Under the pieces are notes generated by a model. The model was not told the DNA's origin. It did not search any database and saw only the letters and a list, made by a program, of their open reading frames with translations. Position numbers and translations under genes: made by a program. From a bacterium (GTDB lineage Bacteria; Patescibacteriota; Gracilibacteria; JAUYGZ01; DAOVYC01), in NCBI GenBank assembly GCA_030635805.1, contig DAOVYC010000064.1, positions 1 through 5,022 on the forward strand: a DNA stretch of 5,022 nucleotides, in the 5' to 3' direction. The number at the start of each line of letters is the position of its first letter. The first letter of the stretch is position 1. Below are positions 1-4,832 of this stretch, in pieces.

Positions 1-192
1 AAGATATATAATGACATCAGTCAAATCAATGACCTTCAAGAAAGATCAATCAGTCCTAAGCTTAAAAGACTACAGGAAAAACTAAGAACAAAAAGAAAAC
101 TGAAAGAACGACTCCTCGAAAAAACACATCGGGATTTTCTTATCGAAAATCTAAAAAGACTCAGAGCCAACAGAAGAACTGGAGTCAAATAA
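1..192 (+). CDS. C-terminal end of an unidentified Lys/Arg-rich, probably coiled-coil protein (partial)
   Basis: Frame 1 is open from the window edge to a TAA at 190-192, giving 63 codons with no internal start, so the gene begins outside the window. The peptide is very rich in Lys, Arg, Leu and Glu (for example LKRLQEKLRTKRKLKERLLE), with spacing typical of a charged amphipathic helix or coiled coil, and ends RANRRTGVK. I do not recognise the family. It is the only plus-strand gene and runs convergently into ruvX; the two stop regions overlap by 8 bp (185-192). The opposite strand is also fairly open here, but its translation is Ser/Phe/Leu-rich and looks like an antisense shadow. The call rests on open length and composition only. 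Confidence 0.5.
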   Translation, partial: KIYNDISQINDLQERSISPKLKRLQEKLRTKRKLKERLLEKTHRDFLIENLKRLRANRRTGVK

Positions 193-664
193 GCCTTTCC
201 CTCCGCTCCCCCGCTCCCCCGTCAGGTCCTGAGCTTGTCGAAGGATCCGCTCCCTCCGCTCCCGAGCCCCTATCCATCCACTGCTGAAGAATTCTCTGGG
301 CCGCCAAAACATCCACCTTCCCTTTTTGATCTTTTGCCTTCACCTCCTGTTCTCGTAATATCGCTTTGGAAAGCTTCGAACTTAATCGCTCGTCTTCATA
401 AACGATTGGTAAATTCACCACATCCGCCACAATATCCCCAAAAGTCCTTACCGCATACTCCAACTCATCTCCTTCTTCCTCCAGAGAAACAGGAAGCCCA
501 ATTACAATATATTCGATTTTCTCCTCATCACAAACACGCTGAATGTTTTTGTAAACATTCTTATCGTTTTCAATAATTTCACGCCCAAAAGCTATACCCG
601 TTTCTGTATCTCCTACGGCATAACCTATGCGCTTCATTCCGAAATCCAGTCCCAAAACTTTCAT
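185..664 (-). CDS. ruvX: RuvX/YqgF family putative pre-16S rRNA nuclease / Holliday junction resolvase-like protein
   Basis: A 159-residue RNase H-fold protein of the YqgF family, whose members process the 5' end of 16S rRNA and have been proposed as RuvC-like resolvases; it acts in the cytoplasm. Visible family motifs: LGLDFGMKRIG at residues 4-14 (D7 is the predicted first metal ligand), VIGLPVS at 54-60, DERLSS at 91-96 (family usual DERLTT) and DVLAAQRILQ at 118-128 (D118 is the predicted last acidic ligand). I chose the ATG at 664 because it puts the LDFG motif where the family has it; an in-frame TTG at 670 would add two residues. No Shine-Dalgarno is visible. The conserved domain ends near residue 131; the tail 132-159 is Gly/Glu/Ser-rich and encoded by repeat DNA, so the native end was probably shorter. 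Stop is TGA at 185-187. It is the last gene of the minus-strand series, 113 bp after rplI. Confidence 0.93.
   Translation of the reverse strand: MKVLGLDFGMKRIGYAVGDTETGIAFGREIIENDKNVYKNIQRVCDEEKIEYIVIGLPVSLEEEGDELEYAVRTFGDIVADVVNLPIVYEDERLSSKLSKAILREQEVKAKDQKGKVDVLAAQRILQQWMDRGSGAEGADPSTSSGPDGGAGERRERLI
199..264. repeat. GC-rich dispersed repeat with TCCTGAGCTTGTCGAAGGA core inside the 3' end of ruvX
   Basis: The core 19-mer lies at 227-245, flanked by C-rich blocks (199-220 and 247-264) that both contain CCCTCCGCTCCC. The ends of the core, extended to 225-248, can pair (GGTCCT with AGGATCC, one bulge) around an 11-nt loop. From memory, this core recurs in many unrelated bacterial genomes and yields characteristic spurious peptides (STSSG, FDKLR, PELVEGS); here it gives DPSTSSG in the RuvX tail. 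Base composition is sharply more GC-rich than the surrounding DNA, which supports an inserted or expanded repeat. Confidence 0.75.
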
Positions 665-685
665 GTTCAAACATTAGTTACTGGT

Positions 686-769
686 TTCCCTGTTCCCCGT
701 TCCCTATTCCCTGTTTCATGTTTCATGTTCCCTGTTCCCTGTTACATGTTTCGTGTTACATGTTTCATG
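686..769. repeat. Twelve tandem heptamers (consensus TTYCMTG) between rplI and ruvX
   Basis: Reading the plus strand in steps of seven from 686 gives TTCCCTG, TTCCCCG, TTCCCTA, TTCCCTG, TTTCATG, TTTCATG, TTCCCTG, TTCCCTG, TTACATG, TTTCGTG, TTACATG, TTTCATG: exactly 84 bp with no phase break. A possible degenerate thirteenth unit, TTACTGG, precedes it at 679-685. The array starts 8 bp past the rplI stop and ends 21 bp before the ruvX start codon, filling nearly the whole spacer. Units fall into a TTCCCTG type and a TTTCATG/TTACATG type, so the array mixes two variants rather than being a clean recent expansion. No promoter or terminator is visible in it. Confidence 0.93.
688..711 (-). other. 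Predicted G-quadruplex motif upstream of ruvX
   Basis: The minus (mRNA-sense) strand of the first four heptamers has four G-tracts of 3-4 with loops AATA, AAC and AACA, fitting the usual G3+N1-7 pattern. Two more G-tracts lie at 730-732 and 737-739. The motif ends about 23 nt upstream of the ruvX ATG, so in a transcript it would sit in the leader or intercistronic region and could hinder ribosome access. Folding is predicted from pattern only, and it may be a by-product of the repeat. Confidence 0.45.
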
Positions 770-777
770 CTAATAAG

Positions 778-1230
778 CTACTCCTCAACAGCCTCCACCT
801 TCACCCCAATCGCAACCTTGATTTCATCAGTCAATTGAAGATCCACTTTATATTCTCCAACTTTTTTTAAAGACTCTTTCATTTTTACCTGATCGGGAAG
901 AACTTCTATCTTCGCCTGCTCGGCCAGAACCTTACAGATGGCTTTCTCGTCCACCGAACCATAAAGCTTACCCTTTTCACTTGCCTTTGCCTTGATTTCA
1001 AGCACAAAAGAGACAAGCTTCTTGGAGATTTCAACCGCTTTGTTTTTGAGCTCTTCAGCCTTTAAAACTCGCTCTCTGCGTTCACCTGCGGTTTTGTCAA
1101 CCAGCTTTTCCACAGCAAAATCCGCCAATCCGTTTGGATAGAGAAAATTTACAAAATAACCTCGCTTGACGTTTGCAACATCCCCTTTGTAGCCAAGATC
1201 TTTTACGTCTTTTGTAAGTACTACGTACAT
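778..1230 (-). CDS. rplI: 50S ribosomal protein bL9
   Basis: Ribosomal protein bL9, which binds 23S rRNA with its N-terminal domain and projects a second domain by a long helix. Length (150 residues) matches the usual ~149. The N-terminal signature is clear: GYKGDVANVKRGYFVNFLYP at 13-32, followed by NGLA. Residues ~41-76 form the charged linker helix, and the C-terminal domain shows GKLYGSV at 87-93 and KVGEYKVDLQL at 123-133. ATG start at 1230 and TAG stop at 778-780 are unambiguous; no Shine-Dalgarno is visible upstream. The gene lies 56 bp after the binding-protein gene and 113 bp before ruvX, probably co-transcribed. rplI usually sits with rpsF-ssb-rpsR, so this location is non-canonical. 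bL9 is reported missing from some CPR lineages, so its presence would help place the host. Confidence 0.97.
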   Translation of the reverse strand: MYVVLTKDVKDLGYKGDVANVKRGYFVNFLYPNGLADFAVEKLVDKTAGERRERVLKAEELKNKAVEISKKLVSFVLEIKAKASEKGKLYGSVDEKAICKVLAEQAKIEVLPDQVKMKESLKKVGEYKVDLQLTDEIKVAIGVKVEAVEE

Positions 1231-1286
1231 GGTAATAAGTTACGAATGATAAATTAAGTAGTAGCAAGCAAGCTTTGTTCTATCGG

Positions 1287-3401
1287 CTAGAAACCGCCAC
1301 ACAGCCAAGTTATAAAATCAGCAAGCTTGATGTCCGGACGAAAAACCTTCTTTTCTCTCACGAACCAAGTGTATATCATATTTAACCTGTCACTATCAAG
1401 CGCCAACCTGGAAAAATCCATTCCCTGCACCTTCTTATCCACGGCATACTGATACACATGCCTGTAAAGAAAAACCGCCGGAGTATCTTTTATCACTTGT
1501 TTTTTGAGTACATCAAGCTTTTCTGCCTTCTTCTCACTGTCAAAGACAGAGCGAATCTCTGTAAGCAAGTTATCTACCTCAAAACTCTTGTATTGTGAAA
1601 GATTTAAGCCACTTTCCGCCTGGCTTGAATGCCAAAACGGAAAAGCGTCGAGATTATAGCCAAGGTTTTGTCCAAAAAGCAAGACATCATAGTCTCTTTC
1701 TCGAATTTTATCCTGCAGGAGATCGGAATCATACACTTCTACCATTAAATCCACCCCTGCTTTCGACCACTGACTTTGTAAAATAAGGGCCACCTTCTTA
1801 TATTCTTCCGGTACGGCCGAAGTAATCAACCTCAGCCGTAAAGCCTTCCCATCCTTATTGTACCTGATTTTAGTCGGATCCATTTCCAATCTGTGAACCT
1901 CAATCGCATCTTCCGGTTCAACATATTCATCAGCATACTCTTCTTCCCCTTTTTCTCCCTCCGCTCCTTCCGCTCCTTCCGCTCCTTTATTTCCCTCCCC
2001 TTCCTGCTTACTGCTTACTGCTTCCCCCTCCAGCACTTCCGACAACCGTTCCCTTATAATCTCAAAATTTTTCACCACTTCGCCATCCAGCCCCAATAAT
2101 TTACCTTCAACTTCATTCACTTTAAATGTAATACCCCCCGCATTTCCCACGTTTATAAAACTAAACTTATTATCAAAATCAAATTGCTTCTTGTCACCGG
2201 ATTTCATCAAAACGCCATCTTGATCCTCACCATCCACGGATAACTGTATCCAGGTATCAGATTTTGCCTCAATCTCAACATGTAATTTCTCAGCCCCGTC
2301 TTTATCAAGATCATTCTTTTTAACCAACTTCCACTCTGTATCAAAAAACGCACCATTTGCCCTCAACTCATTATATTCTATATCCAATCCTTCTTTTGCT
2401 TCTAAGAATGGGGTGTCCACTATTTCTTTTTGCCCACCAAGTTCATTTATCAAGGCCTCTTTATCTGTTGCCAATAAAAAACCAAACCGCGTCTTCGCAA
2501 CAGAAAGAAGCGGGGATTGAGTATTCAAAAACACAGCAACATATTGCGGAAGCGTATATTTTATAATACGAAAACGATCACCCAAAGAAGAGCCAGAATC
2601 ATCAGCAGAATAATTTTTTATCGCCGTTAAGGAGTTCATGTTCGACACCAGGTCATCTTTCGATGGAAATATTCTAAAAACAACCGAATCAATATACGGA
2701 CCATCAAGGTGATAATTGTCATCTCGCTTCAAAACAACACGCGACTCGTATGGCCTGTGATCAAGTGAAACGAATTCAAACGGACCGGCGCCTATAGGAT
2801 GTTGACTAAATTCTGATTTCTCCAGATTTTCAATAGGAACCAAGTTTAAAATATGCTTAGGCAAAAGCCCTATTGTTACATTAGACAAAAAGAAGGCGTA
2901 GGGACTCTTCAGGGTAAACAAAATTTCTCTGTTTGTAACTTTTTCAATATCAATGTCCTTAAAGGCTCCTCGTAAAAACGTGTTTTTAAAATATGGATTC
3001 TGTAAAACAACTTTATATGTATATATCACATCATCTGCTGTCACCGGCTCACCATCATGCCAAAAAATATTTTCCTTCAAACGAAAAGTGTATGTCTTTC
3101 CGTTATCAGACAATTTATAAGTGGCAAGATCACCTTCTATCTGACCGGTAGACGGGTTGAATCTGGTGAGACCCGCAAAAACCAAATGCGAAATATCACG
3201 ATCCACCGAAGACCTGGCCAGAAGCGGATTCAAACTTGTGAGCCTTCCCACCAACCCTTCCGTATACACACCACCTTCTGCGGGTACCACTTCCGAATTC
3301 TCATCACGAAAAACCGAATAAACCTGCCACGAAAAAATAGCTATAATTGCAAGCAACAAAAAAATAATAATCTTCTCGATCAGTGGAACATAACGAAACA
3401 T
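1287..3401 (-). CDS. Membrane-anchored ABC transporter family 5 substrate-binding protein with inserted RodZ-C/DUF4115-like domain
   Basis: A 704-residue extracytoplasmic solute-binding protein of the SBP_bac_5 (OppA/DppA-like) family, expected to capture peptides or similar solutes. Residues ~8-30 form one hydrophobic helix with no lipobox Cys, so it is probably held by an uncleaved signal anchor. Family features: LTSLNPLLARSSVDRDI at 54-70, the hallmark LKENIFWHDGEPVTADDVIY at 108-127, PIGAGPFEF at 202-210, a DKEALI segment at 313-318, and the C-terminal lobe from about 512, with YDVLLFGQNLG at 571-581. Typical members have ~500-560 residues; the excess lies in a beta domain at ~372-448 (separate entry) plus a Glu/Gly-rich linker at ~453-500. 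The insertion follows DKDGAEK and the fold resumes at RYNKDGKALRLRLIT, apparently splitting the hairpin before the second lobe. The only Cys is residue 701. secG lies 12 bp upstream. No permease or ATPase genes are present here, so it may be an orphan binding protein. Confidence 0.9.
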   Translation of the reverse strand: MFRYVPLIEKIIIFLLLAIIAIFSWQVYSVFRDENSEVVPAEGGVYTEGLVGRLTSLNPLLARSSVDRDISHLVFAGLTRFNPSTGQIEGDLATYKLSDNGKTYTFRLKENIFWHDGEPVTADDVIYTYKVVLQNPYFKNTFLRGAFKDIDIEKVTNREILFTLKSPYAFFLSNVTIGLLPKHILNLVPIENLEKSEFSQHPIGAGPFEFVSLDHRPYESRVVLKRDDNYHLDGPYIDSVVFRIFPSKDDLVSNMNSLTAIKNYSADDSGSSLGDRFRIIKYTLPQYVAVFLNTQSPLLSVAKTRFGFLLATDKEALINELGGQKEIVDTPFLEAKEGLDIEYNELRANGAFFDTEWKLVKKNDLDKDGAEKLHVEIEAKSDTWIQLSVDGEDQDGVLMKSGDKKQFDFDNKFSFINVGNAGGITFKVNEVEGKLLGLDGEVVKNFEIIRERLSEVLEGEAVSSKQEGEGNKGAEGAEGAEGEKGEEEYADEYVEPEDAIEVHRLEMDPTKIRYNKDGKALRLRLITSAVPEEYKKVALILQSQWSKAGVDLMVEVYDSDLLQDKIRERDYDVLLFGQNLGYNLDAFPFWHSSQAESGLNLSQYKSFEVDNLLTEIRSVFDSEKKAEKLDVLKKQVIKDTPAVFLYRHVYQYAVDKKVQGMDFSRLALDSDRLNMIYTWFVREKKVFRPDIKLADFITWLCGGF
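1955..2024. repeat. Low-complexity repeat cluster coding the acidic linker of the binding protein
   Basis: Nine-base units lie at 1955-1963 (CTCCCTCCG), 1964-1972 and 1973-1981 (both CTCCTTCCG), followed by a partial fourth; being a multiple of three they translate as GAE repeats (residues ~473-482). Close by, at 2004-2024, are three heptamers CTGCTTA, CTGCTTA, CTGCTTC, which total 21 bp and so keep frame, coding EAVSSKQ (460-466). The 11-mer CCCTCCGCTCC at 1957-1967 also occurs twice in the ruvX tail (199 and 252), so the same repeat type has expanded in both genes. Confidence 0.8.
2058..2288 (-). other. Inserted RodZ C-terminal (DUF4115)-like beta domain within the binding protein
   Basis: Residues ~372-448 read KLHVEIEAKSDTWIQLSVDG, then a short loop with MKSGDKKQF, then FINVGNAGGITFKVN and a closing LLGLDGEVVKNFEI. 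This order of landmarks (beta strand with a DTW/DSW turn, VDG, SGD/AGE-KKQF, GNAGG, LG..GEV) matches what I know of the RodZ C-terminal domain, an extracytoplasmic beta fold in the cell-shape protein RodZ. It sits on the outer-facing part of the protein, consistent with that location. The match is from memory of the family pattern and has not been scored against a profile. Confidence 0.75.
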
Positions 3402-3413
3402 AGTAACAGAAGG

Positions 3414-3635
3414 CTAGAAGAAGAGAGACAAGACTGCGCTACCAACAAAAATAATCGCCATCACAATCGTAAAATAAAACAAAAACTTCTCTGGCCCTCT
3501 TTTGGTCACCTGAAAACCTCCACCACCCGTACCTCCGAATGTAGCCGATAAGCCGGTACCTCTCTGCTGGGTTATAATGGAAAGAAGAAGAATAATTGCC
3601 GAGACTATGTGAATTATTTTAATTAAAAATGCCAT
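3414..3635 (-). CDS. secG: SecG subunit of the SecYEG preprotein translocase
   Basis: A 73-residue protein with the classic SecG plan: transmembrane helix 1 at ~3-22, a Gly-rich cytoplasmic loop with QQRGTGLSATFGGTGGGG at 23-40, the basic KRGPEKFLF entry at 45-53, and transmembrane helix 2 at ~51-71. SecG is an accessory part of the membrane translocation channel that helps SecA-driven export. It sits 12 bp upstream of the binding protein, itself an exported protein, and 21 bp downstream of the DUF360 gene, which indicates one transcription unit. ATG at 3635 puts helix 1 at the N-terminus as usual; TAG stop at 3414-3416. No Shine-Dalgarno is visible in the AT-rich upstream spacer. Confidence 0.94.
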   Translation of the reverse strand: MAFLIKIIHIVSAIILLLSIITQQRGTGLSATFGGTGGGGFQVTKRGPEKFLFYFTIVMAIIFVGSAVLSLFF

Positions 3636-3656
3636 GATAATTATTTAAAAAATTTC

Positions 3657-4025
3657 TTACTTAAAAATTTTCCAAGAGAAAAAATGAAAAACACTATAAA
3701 TAAACGCCGCCACAATATACGTTAAGAACCCGCTTATTTCCAGAGAAATTTCTCCGAACTGAAAAAAATTAAGAAAATACTCAACCGCAAAAAGAATAAT
3801 CGCATTTATAATTATAAGAAAAAGCCCAAAAGTAAGAAAAATAAAAGGAAGTGAGATAACTTTTAAAATCGGTTTAAGAAAAATATTTAGAATACTAACA
3901 AAAAGTCCTATAACGACATAGCCCCAAAGCCCACCCGTCACGACAAAAGCTGTCAACAGTATATCCACAACATAGGTTCCAATAGAATTTACTGCAAGAT
4001 GCGCAAGTGGTTTTCTAAAAAGCAT
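3657..4025 (-). CDS. Phage holin family 4 / DUF360-type small membrane protein
   Basis: A 122-residue integral membrane protein with four predicted helices (~12-31, 34-50, 56-82, 98-117). The diagnostic stretch of the Phage_holin_4_2 (DUF360) family is present: NIFLKPILKVISLP at 47-60 followed by LTFGLFLIIINA at 64-75. Despite the name, members are common in bacterial chromosomes and their role is not established; lysis should not be assumed, and no endolysin or phage gene is near. It is the first gene after the promoter at 4050-4078, with a predicted leader of about 18 nt and only a weak AAAGAA-like element before the ATG at 4025. It leads into secG after 21 bp. Confidence 0.85.
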   Translation of the reverse strand: MLFRKPLAHLAVNSIGTYVVDILLTAFVVTGGLWGYVVIGLFVSILNIFLKPILKVISLPFIFLTFGLFLIIINAIILFAVEYFLNFFQFGEISLEISGFLTYIVAAFIYSVFHFFSWKIFK

Positions 4026-4049
4026 ATTCTTTTGTTATTAACAAAACCA

Positions 4050-4078
4050 AGTATATATCCGATAAAAAATTATGTCAA
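4050..4078 (-). promoter_or_regulatory. Near-consensus sigma-70 promoter for the DUF360-secG-binding protein unit
   Basis: On the minus strand, a perfect -35 box TTGACA (4078-4073) is followed by a 17-bp spacer and a -10 box TATACT (4055-4050), five of six bases matching TATAAT. Predicted start is near 4043, giving a leader of roughly 18 nt before the ATG at 4025. The -35 box begins 15 bp beyond the edge of the palindromic element at 4093-4218, so transcription restarts immediately after that element. It is the best promoter match I found in the window. Confidence 0.8.
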
Positions 4079-4092
4079 AAACCTGCATACTC

Positions 4093-4218
4093 CAGAGAGT
4101 GTTAAAAAAGTGACAGATACAAGACGAAAAACAAATTTTAACCGCAGTGTACAAGGCGTACTCGAGGATTAAAGTTTGTTTTTCAACGCCGTAGATGGTG
4201 CTTTTTGAACACTCTCTG
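4093..4218. mobile_element. MITE-like long imperfect palindrome overlapping the 3' end of ruvC
   Basis: The ends are 18-bp inverted repeats with one mismatch: CAGAGAGTGTTAAAAAAG at 4093-4110 against CTTTTTGAACACTCTCTG at 4201-4218. A second, inner pair matches 15 of 17 positions (4126-4142 with 4168-4184), and a GTAC/GTAC stem around AAGGC (4149-4161) forms the tip. The intervening arms (4111-4125 and 4185-4200) pair only loosely, with a one-base offset. The whole ~126 bp could fold into one cruciform or RNA hairpin. It encodes no protein of its own, which fits a MITE or other non-autonomous palindromic repeat. No clear target-site duplication is visible. The last ~16 codons and stop of ruvC lie within it. 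Confidence 0.8.
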
Positions 4219-4678
4219 TGTGAATTCCGCATATCGCTACCGCCACCGCATCAGCCGCATCATCGGAACGTATCGGCTGAGACAGTTCAAAAATAGACTG
4301 AACCATTTTCTGCACCTGATCTTTCGTAGCTTTTCCATATCCCGTAACCGCCTGTTTCACTTGTAAAGGAGTGAAAGATTTATTCGGAATTTTCAATCTT
4401 TCAGTCAATTCCAAAAGTACTCCTCTGGCATGAGCCACCATTATCCCTGTTTTTACATTCTTCACAAAAAATAGATCTTCTATCGCCACTAAGTCCGGCT
4501 TATATCGAGACAGTATTTTTTCGGCATCATTGCGAATGGAAACCAAGCGATAAGCCAACTCATCCCCCGCCGGCGTCTTAATGCAGCCTACGTCCGCAAG
4601 TTTATAAGTCCCACCGGAAAAATCCACAACACAAAAACCAATTGTAGCTACGCCAGGATCAAATCCAACTACTCTCAT
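4169..4678 (-). CDS. ruvC: Holliday junction endodeoxyribonuclease RuvC
   Basis: RuvC cuts Holliday junctions made during recombination and fork repair, working as a dimer with RuvAB. The 169-residue length fits the family (~160-175). All four acidic metal ligands are visible: D7 in GFDPG, E67 in AIEDLFF, and D140 and D143 in SDDAADAVAVAIC. The DNA-contact region FTPLQVKQAVTGYGKATKDQ at 102-120, followed by VQKMVQ, is well conserved. ATG at 4678 puts D7 in its usual place. The C-terminal tail from about T154 to L169, including the TAA stop, is encoded by the palindromic element at 4093-4218; the catalytic core is intact, so the protein is probably functional. ruvA and ruvB are not in the window. 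It lies 12 bp after a 32-residue microprotein gene; no Shine-Dalgarno is visible. Confidence 0.96.
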   Translation of the reverse strand: MRVVGFDPGVATIGFCVVDFSGGTYKLADVGCIKTPAGDELAYRLVSIRNDAEKILSRYKPDLVAIEDLFFVKNVKTGIMVAHARGVLLELTERLKIPNKSFTPLQVKQAVTGYGKATKDQVQKMVQSIFELSQPIRSDDAADAVAVAICGIHTESVQKAPSTALKNKL

Positions 4679-4690
4679 GTGCGGTTTGGT

Positions 4691-4789
4691 TTACTGAAAT
4701 GCATAAAACATCGGTGCCATTGCTGAAAAAAGCAAAGCCGCCGCCGCAAAAATAACAATAACTTTAACAACTGTATTTTTCTTTTTCAT
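4691..4789 (-). CDS. Putative 32-residue single-pass membrane microprotein
   Basis: An ATG at 4789-4787 opens a 33-codon frame ending in TAA at 4691-4693. The peptide starts MKKKNTVVK, continues as an uninterrupted hydrophobic stretch (VIVIFAAAALLFSAMAPMFY, residues 10-29) and ends AFQ. The positive N-terminus and single hydrophobic helix look like a tail-less signal anchor or a small membrane protein rather than chance sequence. It fills most of the nadK-ruvC spacer, with 12 bp to ruvC, and may be co-transcribed. I do not recognise a family. It could also be a decayed signal-peptide remnant. No Shine-Dalgarno is visible, but the neighbouring genes lack one too. Confidence 0.5.
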   Translation of the reverse strand: MKKKNTVVKVIVIFAAAALLFSAMAPMFYAFQ

Positions 4790-4800
4790 CTAAATTAATT

Positions 4801-4828
4801 GTGAATTGTAAATTGTAAATTGTAAATT
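4801..4828. repeat. Four tandem heptamers (GTGAATT, then GTAAATT x3) after nadK
   Basis: The plus strand reads GTGAATT, GTAAATT, GTAAATT, GTAAATT in perfect phase over 28 bp, starting 11 bp upstream of the microprotein ATG and ending 4 bp from the nadK stop. The preceding TAAATTAATT is a likely degenerate continuation. The unit length is seven, as at 686-769 and 2004-2024, but the unit sequence is different. Confidence 0.85.
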
Positions 4829-4832
4829 GACC

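Noticed and set aside
235..576. 113-codon plus-strand frame opposite ruvX
   Set aside because: Pro/Ser/His-rich translation antisense to a clear RuvX domain; no family features.
686..769. CRISPR array
   Set aside because: The units are contiguous 7-mers with no spacers.
1231..1286. Possible promoter before rplI (TTGCTT and TATCAT on the minus strand)
   Set aside because: Spacer is only 14 bp and the -35 match is poor, so co-transcription with the upstream gene is as likely.
1595..2566. Three short plus-strand frames (1595-1786, 1893-2099, 2357-2566)
   Set aside because: All lie within the binding-protein gene on the opposite strand; one is only the antisense reading of the 9-bp repeats (RSFRSF).
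3057..3551. 164-codon plus-strand frame opposite the binding protein start and secG
   Set aside because: Spans two genes and their spacer on the other strand; Asn/Arg/His-rich with no domain pattern, typical of an antisense shadow.
3657..4025. Evidence for a prophage because of the 'holin' family name
   Set aside because: DUF360 proteins are common in chromosomes, and no other phage gene is nearby.
4093..4218. Simple intrinsic terminator of ruvC
   Set aside because: The structure is much longer than a terminator hairpin, includes ruvC codons and has no U-tract directly after the stem; termination remains possible but is not shown.
4038..4232. 64-codon minus-strand frame between ruvC and the DUF360 gene
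   Set aside because: It overlaps the ruvC end out of frame, reads through the palindromic element and then through the promoter; it looks incidental.
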